Of a stretch of DNA of 64,000 nt, positions 22,461 to 35,500 are shown one piece after another. Every line of letters starts with the position of its first letter. The stretch's first letter is position 1. The DNA is taken from positions 10,809,172 through 10,873,171 of the forward strand of contig CM052354.1 of assembly GCA_028551475.1 (NCBI GenBank), given 5' to 3'. Below the pieces are notes generated by a model. That model ran no database searches, had not been told where the DNA came from, and saw nothing but the letters and a program-made list of their open reading frames with translations. This stretch comes from Casuarina equisetifolia (Eukaryota > Streptophyta > Magnoliopsida > Fagales > Casuarinaceae). The translations under genes were made by a program, and so were the position numbers.

Positions 22461-25106
22461 TAAAATGACAATCTTAGCGAAACAAGTCTTAATTTTTAGG
22501 ACAATTGCAAAAACAGCTTGCAATTTTTCTTATCATTGAACTGCGTATGTAATGTTTGTCTTTATATTGTTGCCCTAATAAGACACGTAAGATTAACACA
22601 TGTGAACAACTAACTCATCATATGCTTTTGAGATGACCTTGGAACACAAGTCTCTGTTTTTGCCAAACTAAAAGGCATGGCATCTTTCAAATTTTGTCAA
22701 ATTTTTTGTGCTTAACCGAACTATTAGCACTAAACGTGTTTCAAATTTGGTGTACTCATCATGTTGATGTATGGTTAGGTTACCGCAAAATTCCTGCATT
22801 CTTAGAATACAGAAAGAAAATGTTTGGAAAGCAATATAGATGGAAGATGCATTTTATTGTTTTGTTTGGACTTTACATTGCGCCTTCAATTTTTTTTGTT
22901 TCTTGTACTTGAGATCTCCGAAGGATTATCCATTAAAAAAAAAATTTTAAAATTGAAACTCATTAACATATGAGTGACCGTTTCAATAGAAGTTACAATA
23001 AGAGTGTGCAGCCACGTCCCTCTTTGGGAACTTGGAAGCTAGACGAAAGGTGCGCTTTAGTGAGTCTAGTTGGGGGATGCTCAGTGTGAAGGCTTTGGCG
23101 TGAATGATGAGTCCTTCCGAAAGTCATGGTGTGAGCTGGGATTGGCCCGTAGGGGTTTTAATGGCTTGACTCGAGGGATGACTGAACCCGTTGATGGTTG
23201 GCCATGACTTGACTTGAGGGATGGCTGAGAGTGGGGAATGGCTTCAAATGGTGGCTTGGCTTGAAGGATGACCAAAGAGTGTAGAGTGAGCCATTAAGGG
23301 TTGGGGTTGACTTGACTTACATCATGTTAATCCTTACATCATTTTTTTCATACAAATAGGAGCCATTATACTGGGATAATTCTTTTCGACTTACTCTTTT
23401 TTATCACTATAACAAGTCACCAAATAATATAATATACTTAAGATTTCTAAAGCCTCGTATTTATGGACAAAATGAAAAAATCTCTATTGATAATATTTCT
23501 ATTTTATTTTTCTCTCTGCTTTGACTCCATTCTTAACATTACATATGAAAACAAAAATAATTTTTTCTAAATAGTTTAAGTATATTTGCAGGCAAAGGAA
23601 CATGTGTATAAATTATCTAATTTCTAATCTAAGTTTCATTATAAATATAACATATCTACAACATTTACATGTCTATCATATAATTGCTTGTATGTATGAT
23701 CTATAATATAAACACGTAAATATGCATAAAATATCTTGAACTACACACTAGAGACACAACTTTGGGATTTCTAATTATGTATTTATGCAATATGCAAGTC
23801 GTCTATTGGTATTGAAATGTGGAGTTCATAAGAACAAAAGGAATTTAAAGGGTCTTATATCATTTGATATCATGTGAAGGGAAGCACAGGTGACCAACCA
23901 AAAGGTTAGAAACCTTTGGTTGTACCTTTTGTCTTCTTTAAAAAGCCAAACAAGATTTGTTCATTCTATTTTCTTAGGTTAGATTACATAGAGAAATGAT
24001 TGACTTTGATATCATGTGAAAAGCCTAAGTTCACATTTTCTTAAATAGCTTCATTGAGGAAGGAGATTGTTCAAGCTTATAAAACATATCATAAGTTCTT
24101 TCCTCTCCAATATAAGACTTTGTTGTCCAATAAATTGAACTAACATTCATTTCTTCTTTGGGTTTTATTTGTTCTAAATTTGTTTTCTTTAGAAAATTAA
24201 AGCAATATTCTTTTTTTAATAAGAAATATAACTTGTTACTTCGTTAGATTTGATTAACTTTAGTTTTAGTTTTCTTTATCAAATTAAAAAACAATATTTT
24301 ATCCTTTTATTTTTTATATATACTGTGAACAACATTCTTTACTTAATTGGCTTTTATTTGCTTCCTTAGTTTTACTTTTTCTTTTAAAAATTCAACAAAC
24401 CTTCTTTTCTTATGTGGTTTAATTTGCTCTAACTTTTTTAAAAAGATTAAAACAACATTTTTTTCTTCCTTTCTTTACGGAGAAGAGAAACAACATTTGT
24501 GTACGGCCCTCTGCATTGTACCGGTTACAAACATTTTGTGACTCTCGATAAAGTGAGTTTGGGATTTAAGTGGTCGCTTTGCATTGAAGTAGTAAGAAGG
24601 CCTATCTTCATGCAAGATATTGTCTAAAGAAATGAAAGTAAAAATATTGTAGAAGACATTTGTTGTGCATGCATAAAGACTTGTGGAAACGCAATGAGAA
24701 TGGAAAGGTATGGCTAAGATAGAGTTAAAACTTGTATATATTGGGCATGTAGATAACTAGAAAACTTGAATTTCAATTTTAACTCAATTCCGCATTTCCA
24801 ACAATGTTAATCATTTACCATCTCAAGGTCATCAACTCCCAAAGAAGTTTAACTCTTAACTCTATGAAAAGAAAACCAAGACATATGCAACTGTTGACCT
24901 TCTCTCCTCCGCCCAATAATTTTGGTATAGAAATAAAATGATAATCAAAAAACATATCACTGCTTATATTGGTTACATTTTTCTTTACATGAATATGCTA
25001 AAAATAATAAAGAGAAAAGGATACCTAAACAACAATGAGAGTTTCAATCAAAGTTCTTGTATGGCTGATCTATATATCATTGTACTCCACTCAAAGTTTT
25101 TCCACT
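22461..25106. other. Spacer at the end of block A and A/B junction
   Basis: 22461-22960 is the former upstream region of relic A' (matched at 40250-40680). 23040-23310 holds minisatellite-like units (TTGAAGGATGACC). 23330-24480 is AT-rich and matches 41010-47550 minus the inserted copia element. One copy of the 172-bp monomer lies at about 24480-24595. 24595-25106 matches 54270-54780 rather than the end of block B, so the A/B junction is a mosaic. No gene is seen. Confidence 0.55.
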
Positions 25107-25417
25107 CACGACCTTTTAAATATTCAAGTTAAATTTGGTTTTGGATTCTTACATGCCATAATGAAGGGAAATGATCTCACTCTTGCAAAATTTCCTTGTC
25201 TAATTCTATTGTGTGTATGCTAACTAATGGCATACTATACCACAATATTTCAAGTCAATTTCTTCATTAAGGCTGGCAAAGTTGCTATGCGGGGAGACAG
25301 TTGAAACAGCATTCTGCCTGTAGTTGTACCAAAGAAACTCTACCATTTTGTCTGCGTGTCGTGGACATGCATATTTAAGTCTTTTCATTGCCATTTTTGT
25401 GGTTCACAATTTGCATA

Positions 25418-25420
<3 letters not shown>

Positions 25421-25451
<31 letters not shown>
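25421..25451 (+). repeat. (TC)n microsatellite
   Basis: An uninterrupted TC run in the copied RopGEF intron 1. The parental copy (about 11755-11785) has only short interrupted TC stretches, so the repeat expanded after duplication. Confidence 0.9.
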
Positions 25452-25455
<4 letters not shown>

Positions 25456-25636
25456 TATGTTATTTTTTTTATATATATATTAAGAATGAACAGCATTTGC
25501 TTCTTCAGTTCAAAGCTGTCAATATTGTTAAATCAGCTTTTCCTTAATACATTTGTTTTTATTGTTTGGTAAACTGAAACATCTTCTACATGTTTGGTTC
25601 GATCTCTAACAAAATCAAAACTGTTATGGAATCTGT

Positions 25637-28611
25637 GAAGGATAATAACATACAATGCTCTTGAGATTTGTATGCTCAATAATCAATCTTATGAAAATGA
25701 AAACAGAACAAGCAGAGGGGAATAATGTGTAATTGACTCCTTGAAGGATGACGCCTCAAGCTGTTCTTCCAGCGAAGATGCTTTTGAGTTAGTTTCTTCA
25801 AAGTGGTTGACAGTGAAGAGGGATGAACAGAGTTTCGATGAATGGGAGCTCTCAGAAAGCCCTAACATTTTTATTTGAAAGACAAACATGCTTATACCAA
25901 TCAGTTTTACGATGTGGAGGCAATGAAAGAGAAATTTGAGAAGTCGTTGTTGGGTGAAGATGTAACAGAAGGGCGCAAGGGCGTAAGCACTGCTTTAGCA
26001 TTGTCAAATGGAATTACAAATCTATCAGGTATGCAATATATCCATTTACTTAGTTGAAAGAATTAATTTCATCTGCTTGTTACCTAATCTTGTTTTCAGT
26101 ACTCGCTTTTACGATGTCATATCCAGTGTCAAACTTATAAAATTAGAATCCTAAGCATACGAGGGTAGTGATATGGAATTAGCAGGATATAATATAACTT
26201 TTGAAAATAGTGAAATTAGTGTTTTCTGTTTATGTACTTTTCAGGCAACTGTCCTCGTCAGAGGAAAATTTTTTTCCAGTAAATAAAGGATTTGTTAGAA
26301 TACAACAAAACTTTTTCGTCTAAGACTCCAAATTTGTATGGAGAATATGTACTCTTTCATAGCCAAACTCGGGCTTTTGAAAGTAGCTTGCAAAATTTTG
26401 TCTCTCCACAGTAGTATTTATGAGATCGTGGCCCATCTTGAGTAAACTTCTTGTCTATTCATTGTATGCCTATGAGAAACAATGCAGTTTTTTTTTAACT
26501 ATATAGTGCGTAATAAATTATTTTTCAGCAACGGTTTTTGGAGAGTTGTGGAAATTGGAGCCACTGTCTGAAGAAAGGAAGAGCAAATGTCGAAGAGAAA
26601 TGGACTGGTTACTCTCCCCTACCAACTATATGGTTGAGTTAGCTCCTGCCAAGCAAAATGGTGCAAATGGCCGGACCCTAGAGGTATATGCTACTTCACT
26701 TGGATCTGTAACAATGGAAGTATTAATCCTAATTTTGGTCTGATTTGCATTCAAGCTATATCTATGCAGATAATGACGCCAAAAGCCCGTGCTGACATCC
26801 ACATGAACTTGCCAGCACTTCAAAAGTTGGACTATATGCTTATTGTAGGTGATCTCTTTATTCCCGTCAAAATTTATAGAATCTTTTTGTCTGTATCTGT
26901 AATAATGTTGATACCCTTGATTTCTCATTTGTCAGGAGACACTTGATGCAATGGTGAATACTGAGCTTTAGTATGCAGAAGGGAGTAGTCGGGCAGAAGG
27001 AAGGAATAGTAGTGAACGTCAAAGCAAGAGATGGTGGCTTCCGTCAACTCAAGTACCAAAGATGGGGTTCTCTGACACCGAAAGGAAGAAACTGCTTCAT
27101 CATGGAATAGTACATCAAGTATTCAACTGCAAAATCAATCAATGAAAGTGTTTTGCTTGAAATACCTGTGCCATCTATTATTGGGGTTGCTCTTCCCAAG
27201 GTATTTAAACTTTTTTTATGAGAAGTACTTCATCATTCAAATTTGTTTGAGGAAATCTTTCTTGAAATGCCAAAAGTTGAATGAAACACAAAGGTTCTCA
27301 TTAGTAGTTTTAGATTTGGTTAGTTTACCTTAGCACAGCACTACAAAATGTGGACATGGTCTGCATTCTTGAACATCATTTTGAAGATTATTGTTATGAT
27401 TAGACTTATAGATTAAATTTTGAAATTTTTAATACTCATTGTGGAGTCATAACTTATTGACCACATATCAATTTATGTATTCAATCTGGGAGTGCAAGCC
27501 TTGGTGAGGAGCTGTATAAGGCCTTGTTTGTAGAATCAAGCTCACATTAGGAGATGCTCAATTCCTTGAATTTGAAATCTGAACATAGCACTCCTGAGGT
27601 CATTAATAGGCTTGAAACTGCTATATTTGCATGGAAAATGAAACTTATAGAACAAGATAGTGGTATATCCCTAGTTCAAATATCATGGTCATTTAAAAAG
27701 GATCCAATGTAAGAGATGGAAAAGATGGAGTCGTTGTTAGGCCGTGCAAAAGCCCTTCTAAATCAACTTAAGACCGTATATCCGAACCTTCCTTATACAT
27801 TTCTTGATGTTACAAAAATTCAGTATGGCAAGGTGAGTTATCAAGCATTTATGTTCATTCTACCCATTTTCTCAATACATCTCTACATATATGCATTTTT
27901 TGGCTATTTTTCTTCTTTGTTGAGGTATTTAATCCTACCATATTAAAATGATTTCTCCAGTATGTGCTTATGGAAACTTATGTATTGTTTGTTATCATAA
28001 TGGCACTCAAATTTGCACTGCTTTCATTAGGATGGTCTAGTTCATTCTTTGACACTTACGAATATTTGTCATCATCTAACTGTTTCACTAGGATTGACCT
28101 TTACATCATTGCAGAAAGATACTGTGGCGTAAATAGGTGGTAATTTTCCTTTTTCATTCCTGTAGGATGTTGGGCATCTAATTCTAAAAGCATATTCTCG
28201 TGTTCTTGGAACTTGGCCTATAGTATTCTGTCCAGGATAAGGGACATTTTGCAAGAGGATGCCTTGAGCAATCCAAATTCAACAGTCCCAACACGTTGCT
28301 TCCTTGACATAAGTCTTTGTGAAACTCCATCGGTTGCTTCACGTGTAAGGCACTCACTGATTGACCAGATGAACTTGGCGTCTAGAATGTGTAGTGAATC
28401 TCCTTCAAGTACCACATCGGATTTGGAATTGACATACGGTGGGATAAAAGCAAGTTCTTTGGCTGCAACATCAGGACGGAACAGAGTATGGTGCATTGGG
28501 AAAGAGGCCTGTACGAGTGTTTCTCCTAAAAATTCACCCAGATTGAAGGAAAAAGGACAGTGGTTTCAATTGATCTTTTTTGCAAATGATGCTGCTACTG
28601 TAATAGAATGA
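25637..28611 (+). pseudogene. RopGEF pseudogene, 5'-truncated tandem copy
   Basis: Exons 2-7 of the gene at 9525-14911 are all recognisable: about 25637-26028, 26529-26683, 26770-26844, 26936-27200, 27485-27832 and 28166-28611. The promoter, leader and coding exon 1 are absent, because the duplicated block begins inside intron 1. Visible lesions include a stop replacing Glu of RGDE in exon 2 (GAATAATGT), a 1-base loss in the SPQHF stretch, TAG at the FWY motif in exon 5, a short deletion in the HHGRVVHQ stretch, loss of the AG acceptor before exon 6 (TTCAA), two further stops in exon 6 and a frameshift in exon 7. The parental stop codon has become Arg. The PRONE domain cannot be made. Introns are conserved, so it is a duplicated and not a processed copy. 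Confidence 0.93.
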
Positions 28612-29755
28612 GATACAAGCTAATTCTTGGTAACAACATCTAGTTGTGTTGTTCTAAAACTTTGGATGTACTGCTCAAAAATATATAGTAAAGAATTACT
28701 GTGTATGTTGATTATAGCTAGAATTCTTCAATTGATCCAAGTAGCATTTAGATTTGTTGTAAATGCCTTAAGATGAGATAGGACATAAATGAAACTTATT
28801 AGGAATTCTTGTATAGAAAGACTTGATTTGGCTTTCATAAATCCATAAACTAGGAATATGTTTATAGGGAAGAAAAAGGAAAAACACTTGATCTTGGAAT
28901 TTGTCAAAATTTTTTAGATTAATCAACCAATAGATTTAAAATCTTATCATTCTTCATCTTCCATTAAAAAGAGAGTTACAAAGGATCCAAAGGGATAATT
29001 AAAGGCCCAAAACCCTTTATCTTATGTTTTTTTGTATACTTAAATATATCTTTTTCTTAATAATTGATTTTAAAGGAAGGAATTAAGTCTTTACTAAAAT
29101 ATACTAAAATATACATACTTGAAATTTAAAGAAAAAAATTCAAAGTATCATGTGCATGCTGTTACCTAGCAACCATATAAGTACCATTAAATCCTAATAG
29201 TAACACATAATTTCATTAGCACCACTACATTTTCATCCAATGCAATCTAATGTCAAAGAGAGCTCCAATATCCTATCATCTCAAGTACAAAACATTGAAT
29301 TCTATGAATGAAAAAAACAACTTCAACATTAAGTGTGCTACATTAATTTTGGCAACCAAATCAATCATAGAAAAGCAAATTCATCATCATCATGTACTTG
29401 AGACTCCTAAATCAAGTGCCAAAAATGTTTTTCCACAATTTCAATCTTTTATATTTGAAATTTTTTGCAAATATGTGGAGAAAAAAGGCAAGTTTAGGGA
29501 ATAATATCAAGTCAAAATAGAATTAGGTGCATTGAAAAGTTCCTTGTACTTTACTCTAGACTCATAGGAAGCATATGCTTTTACATCCAATTCATTATTC
29601 TAAGTAGATTGCATACTCTTTCAACAAGGAAAGGAAAAAAAAAAAAACACTCAAACCCAGTAGTAACATAAAACCAGCAGAAATACAACTGGTAAAAACA
29701 AACTTTACTTTCAATTGAAAATTTAAATGAGAATTGCTAAGGTTAAGAAAATATT
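28612..29755. other. AT-rich spacer of block B
   Basis: Matches 14912-16129 of block A almost throughout. A chance 84-codon frame (29250-29504) is not conserved as a protein. No gene is seen. Confidence 0.6.
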
Positions 29756-32545
29756 TCAAAACAACAATTTATCTATATATTCATCTATAATTCTAAAGTA
29801 AATCTGCCTCCAATTCTTATTAATAATAAGAACTCCTAAAAAAACCCAAAATCCAATCACATAAGAGACAGCAACAAAGGCATAAAAGATAGGATCATCA
29901 ATTATTCTAGTCTCTTCCCTTCCACCATTACTTTGGCCTTTGTTTTCCGATTCGAGTTTGATTGTTGTGGAACAATTTCTTGGCAAAGGATTTCAACAAA
30001 GTTTTGGATTGCCATCGAAATATTGCATCTCAAAAGTTAAGAACTGTCTTTCAAAGGGAATTCTTCCAGAAAGATTGTTGTAGGCAACATTAAACACAAC
30101 TAGAAAACTCAATCCAACCAACTCATTTGGTATTTCCCCACTCAATTTGTTCTGAGAAAGGTCCAAGCTTTCCATATTTACCAAGTTTCGAAAAGAATTT
30201 GGAATGGGACCTATTAGAAAATTATGTGACAAGTTTAAGGACAAAAGTTGTGATAATTTTCCCATTTCAAAAGGAATGGAACCTGTCAATTGATTTAAGG
30301 ATAGGTCAATAGCAGTCATCAATGAGAGAGGAACACCTTGAAAAGTAATTTCCCTTCTTTTCACTTGCAAGGACATTCTTGGAGTAAAAAATATAATTCC
30401 TTTGCCAATGCCAAAATACACGTACCTTTGAAATTTTTCATAAATAGATTTAGAAGGCTCTTTCCAAGATGTAACATTATCAAGACACGAAGGAATATTT
30501 CCTGAAATGTGATTGTTAGAGATACTGAAAATTTGAACATTCTTCATTTGACACAATTTTGGTAGCAGTTGACCTTTCAAATGATTTCCGCTTAAAAGAA
30601 TTGCCACCAAGCTAGTACAATCATAGAACCACTTAGGAATTGTTCCCGACAATTGATTATTTTGAGCATCTAAAACTGCCAAATTTGGACTATTTAAGAT
30701 TGTAGGTGAAATGATTCCATCAAAGTAATTGCTACTAAGTTGTAAGTACTCCAAATCTGTCATGTTGGAATCCCTTGGAAGCATTTCTCCTTTCAATTTA
30801 TTGTTTGACAGGTCTAGATACACTGATTGGATGTCTCCTCTAGTCAAACTTTGTGGTACCGTCCCAGAAAGCATGTTATTAGAAAGGTTTACCATGACTA
30901 AAGAAAGATTGCCAAATGACCATGGAATGGTGCCTTGTAATGCATTTAAGGACATGTCAACATAACGTACCAATGGAAAAATATTTCCAATTTTTTCAGG
31001 AAGTGGACCTGTGATGGTATTATTAGACAGCCAATATTTTAAGTGATGAAATTTGATCATGAGGGCAATTGATAAAAGAGTCGCTTATTTTGTTGTTATC
31101 CAAGAACAAATAAGTGATATTGGTGTTGAATAGCAACCAACAAGGTATGCTTATCTCTATTAAGGTGGAAGATAGGTCTAATACGAGTAAGGAAATTTGG
31201 GTGGAGATGAAGCTTGGGACAACGTGACCATACTTTTGGTTAAGGTTGCAGTGTGCCAAGTCTAGAAAGCCAAGTTGAAATGATGGGACCCACGATGATG
31301 ACTCGGTTTCAACTTCCAAATTCTCATTGTTTGATAGGGAAAGTGCATAGAGACTTGAAGCATTGGCAAATATGGAAAATGACAAGACCCCTTCCAATTG
31401 ATTGTGCGAAACATCAAACTCCATAATTTTGCTATGATTAAAGAATATGGATGAAGGCACATTACCTGAAAGGTGATTACTTGCTAAAACAATATCTTGA
31501 AGATTTTCAAACATCCCAAGACAATGAGGAATATTGCCTTCTAATGTATTATTAGTAAGGTGCAACGTCTCTAGATATCTTAATTTCTTTAGTTCACAAA
31601 AGGCTGCAAGAAAATAAATTTAACATATTATTTGAATAAAGACTTACATTATATACATATAAGGAATAAAATTAAAAGTAGCAAGAAGGGCATGCAAATA
31701 AATGTTTTCTTCTAAAAAATTTAGTGTATTGGTTGACTCTTCTAAATAGAAGAAGTTTAGATTCTTTACTACATAAAGTGAAACAAGAGATAACATAATT
31801 GAATGTTAAACACTTAAAAGCATTTTATACGTTTAGTATATTGCAGTATTATGGTAAAAAAAACCAACAAGAAGCAACAAAAAAAAACTGCCACCTCATC
31901 TATAATAAAGTTTCAATTATAACATATTTGGAGTAGGTTTAAATTCTATAATGTATTTAGAATTGAATGAACAAGTATATTAACTATTTCAAAACATGAT
32001 ATTCGAGATGCAATGATCTAAAAGGGTCAAAATTAAAAAAAAAATTCCACACATTTATCCAAGAATTTACGTTTGAAAACATAAGGCGAAATATGATAAG
32101 TCAAGTAAAAGTTCTTACGTTCAAGCCCTCCACCAATTTGTGTGCCAACAAGCACCAATCCCTCCAGCTCATCAAACAAGGTGAATAAGGTGACGTTTGG
32201 ATTCCATATGCTTGGTAGTGCCTCAAAATCCACTAAAACGATACGGGAAACTCCTCCAGTGGCACCAGTACACATAATTTCAACCGCTTCACAACAATCC
32301 CTTCCGTCCCAATCCTTGAAGGCTAAACCATTTGTGGAGTTTTCGATCTGCCAGCGATGTTGTCTCAGTTCTTTGAAGGCTAAACCATTTGTGGAGTTTT
32401 TGATCCGCAAGAGAGCTTCTCTCTGTTCTTCGCTGCAGCCTTTACCACATGCCAATGGAAAAAAAATGATTGTAACCCAAAGTAAAATGATATTCTTAGT
32501 GAAACAATTCTTCATTTCTGGGAGAAGAGCAAAAACAGCTTGCAA
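29756..32545 (-). pseudogene. LRR receptor-like protein pseudogene B (least damaged copy)
   Basis: A two-exon gene on the minus strand. Exon 1 is 32545-32119 (donor GTAAGAAC) and exon 2 starts at 31603 (acceptor TTGCAG), in phase. Exon 1 encodes a signal peptide (MKNCFTKNIILLWVTIIFFP) and the LRR N-cap (CSEEQREALLRIKN, WDGRDCCEAVEI). Exon 2 encodes about 15 LRRs starting FCELKKLRYLETLHL, an island (KEPSKSIYEKFQ), the terminal repeats (SLDLSQNKLSGEIPNELVGL), the cap and, after an interruption, a transmembrane helix (FYAFVAVSYVIGFWVFLGVLII) with a short basic tail. RLPs of this type are extracellular immune or developmental co-receptors. Two clear lesions: a 2-base loss near 31030 (in the LAMSNN stretch) and a TGA for Gly in NPKLCGN at about 29987. 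Exon 1 also carries a tandem duplication of the NSTNGLAFK segment. It is probably a recent pseudogene; a shortened secreted product cannot be excluded. Confidence 0.88.
32310..32420 (-). repeat. Short tandem duplication within RLP B exon 1
   Basis: A segment containing TTGAAGGCTAAACCATTTGT (plus strand) occurs twice about 57 bases apart, so the protein reads NSTNGLAFKE.. and then NSTNGLAFKD... Copy D has a single occurrence. The insertion is in frame and lies in the LRR N-cap, just before the conserved DCCE motif. Confidence 0.85.
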
Positions 32546-35500
32546 TTTTTCTTATCGTCGAACTGCGTCTTTATATTGTTGTCTTAATAAGACACATAAT
32601 ATAGTCATATGTGAATATTTGACTCATCGAACACTTATGAGATGACCTCCAAAAAGAAAGTCTTTGTTTTTGCTAAATTAAAAAGCATGGTATCTTTTAA
32701 ATTAGCGTGTCTAACAGAACAAAGTCTTCGTTTTTGTCAATTTGGCGTGTTTAAAGGAAAAAAAAGTGAAAACTCTGTCAAATTTGGTAGAAAAGTGAAC
32801 AAAAAGTGAAAAGCTTTAGTGAAAAGTCTTTGGGAAAAGAAAAAAAGAAGAATCTTTCAAATTTTATAGATGGACGCTTCATTCCTTATTGTTCTGTTTG
32901 AACTTAGCAATGTGCCTCCAATCTTTTAATTTCTTGCAATTGATATCTCCAAAGGAATATCCAAAAAAAAAAAAAGGTATGAAAATTGAAACAGAGTCGG
33001 AACACTTCCGAGAGTTTCGTCACCAAGCCTGTTTGTGTTTGAATTCTATTCGATAAAGAAAAAGAGGCTTCAATGGAGACTGATGTGATTAAAGTGTGCG
33101 TGTACTCACAGGAGGAATGGTGCAACCACGTCCCTGTTTGGGAACGTGGAAGTCAGATGAAAGGGTGCGCGTGTAAAAGAGGCTTTGCCGTGAATTATGT
33201 GTCCTGCCGAAAGTAATGGCGTGAAGGATTGGATTGACTTGAAGGATGACCGGGAGTGTGAAATGGCATCGATGATGAATTGATTTGAAGGACGAGCAAG
33301 AGTGCGGAGTGGGCCATTTAGGGTTGTTATGAAGGATGAATGAGAGAGTAGAATAGGGAATGGGGAGTGGCCCATTGTTTTCTTTTTTTTTCTTTTTTTA
33401 CATTTACCAAAGTCCTATACATAAGATATAAAATTCAAACCTTATTGTTTAAGTTCCTATTAACCTATCACTTCAACTAGCTAATTAGCACAATAGGAAT
33501 TAAGTTAACATTTTTTCTCTCTTGTTTGCAATTTACTTTAATATACTTTTAAATAGGAAATTTCAGGAACATAATTATGGAACTTTTTGGATGATTCAAA
33601 AAAGTAAGAGGGTTGAAAGTTAAAGAACAATATAAAATTAAAGTATAAAGTTACAAGAAATAAGACCTAAGATAGATAAATGTAAGTTTAAAAAATTAAA
33701 GAATATTGCATAAGAGAAGGAAAAAAAAACAAAAAGGCATAAAGACCAAGAAAAAGATGTAAAGTTAAAAAAAAATGCTAAATAACTAAGATCTTTCTAT
33801 ACGGATTTGGCATGTACTACTTTTGCAGCACTAAGAGGCTAAAATAGACAAGGTCCAATGAAAATGTTCAAGAAGGGAAAAAAGATCACATGATTGGGTG
33901 CTAAAATTAGGCCTAGGCCTTGCATATCAAAAGATCTATTAAGCCTAAGTCCAAGCTTTCTTTCAATAATTAACACAATCCTTGAGTATTAGCAAAACAT
34001 TCTTGTTTCTTTAAATCTAAGTGCAGTCCAAGCTTTGTTGTATTCAATCACTGAAGAGTCTACATAGTGTAAATGACAAAGCTCTTGATGTCTTAAATCA
34101 TATTTATGTTTCAAGAACAATTCCTTATGATAAGTTGTTCAATTTTTTATTGGACTTTTAGATCACTAATTACTAAAAGATGGTTTGGTTCATACAAAAA
34201 GTAATTAACAAAAACTAACAGGAAACAAAAAAGAATTATTGCTATATCAAACGTGGCATTCTCACTTGTTTGAATCCTATAGCAATATTTCTCAAAAATG
34301 ATGGTAGGTGCTCCATTAGGTACTCCATTGACAAAAGTTAAGGCAATTAGTCTTATGGAAGACAATATATGATCAAACATTTGTTTATGAATGTTGAACC
34401 ATAGTAGGTTATTCATGAAGATGAATAAAACAACCAACATTTTAACATTTTTACCAAGACTTTGATTTGTGTACGGCCCTCTGCATTGTACAGCTTGCAA
34501 TCATTTTGTCAAGGCACGATTTGTAGGGTAGGCTTTTGGTGGGGTGGGTTTGGGTTGTAAGTGGTTCCTTTCAATTGAAGTAGCCAGCCCAACAAAGGTT
34601 TGTACTCCAGTTAAGGCCTAGAGATGGCAAGACTCAATCTACAAAAAATGGTGTGGAATGAGGCCCAACGATGGCAGGCTCGATCTACTGGCCCTATTTT
34701 CCTAGAGTGCTTAAATAAGGGAGTTTTTATTTTTTTATTTTTTTATTTTTTAATATTACATTACACATGGATATTCAACTTTAGACCTCATAATTGAGAT
34801 TTTTATTAATTCATTATTAAGCTAATTGGTTTAGAGTTTTTTTTTTAAAATATTATAACGCATGCACCTAGACCGCATAGTTAATATTTTTATTAACTCA
34901 CTTTTAGGTTAACTGGCCAAGTGACATTAAGGAACTTTTATGCATAAGTGTTTGTAATTATGTCAAGGCCCGCTTTACAGTTTAAAATTTTCAAAAGTTG
35001 GCGTTCAAGCCCAAAATATTCAAAATGGGCCAATATCAAAGGCAGACGAGTAGCACCGCCGACATATCAAATTCCTGGACTCGCAAAAATATCAACGTCA
35101 AAATGTCCCTGTCCAGGTCTACCCAGCGGAGCCTCTCACTGTCTTGGATGACATAACCCACCCTCATGTTCTTCATTCCCTCTCTTTCCTTCCCCAACTC
35201 TGGCCTGCCATCACGTTAAGCGCCTGGATTTTTGAAGACCTTGTCAAAGAGGAACGGGTTTTTGTGCTTCTGTTGTTGGGCAGATGTCCTTGCACAATGG
35301 GATTTTCGACCTTTTAATAAACGCCAGGATTCTATTCAAAAAAGGCATCATTCTAAGGTTTTTGTCCAGGGAAAAATGGAGAACCTACATCTAAAAGGGT
35401 TTGTTGTGTGACATAGTATTTAAGATCAAGAGTCTTATGGAATTTTCCGAGTTTAAAGATTTTCTAAGATGTAGCCACTCCGTTTGTCTCGAAACAATGG

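Larger units (their letters stand above)
11461..24590. repeat. Tandem segmental duplication, block A
   Basis: Sequence from RopGEF intron 1 (about 11461) onward is repeated from about 25107 in the same order and orientation. The order is RopGEF exons 2-7, an AT-rich spacer, an RLP gene on the minus strand, its upstream region with a degenerate minisatellite, a spacer with polar GC-rich segments, a second RLP relic and a second AT-rich spacer. Similarity is easy to see by eye in exons and introns alike, so the duplication involved genomic DNA. Some segments present in block B (for example 33370-33880) are missing here. Confidence 0.8.

Noticed and set aside
25875-26057. Second functional RopGEF gene
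   Set aside because: The exons are recognisable, but stops, frameshifts, a lost splice acceptor and the absent first exon rule out a PRONE protein.
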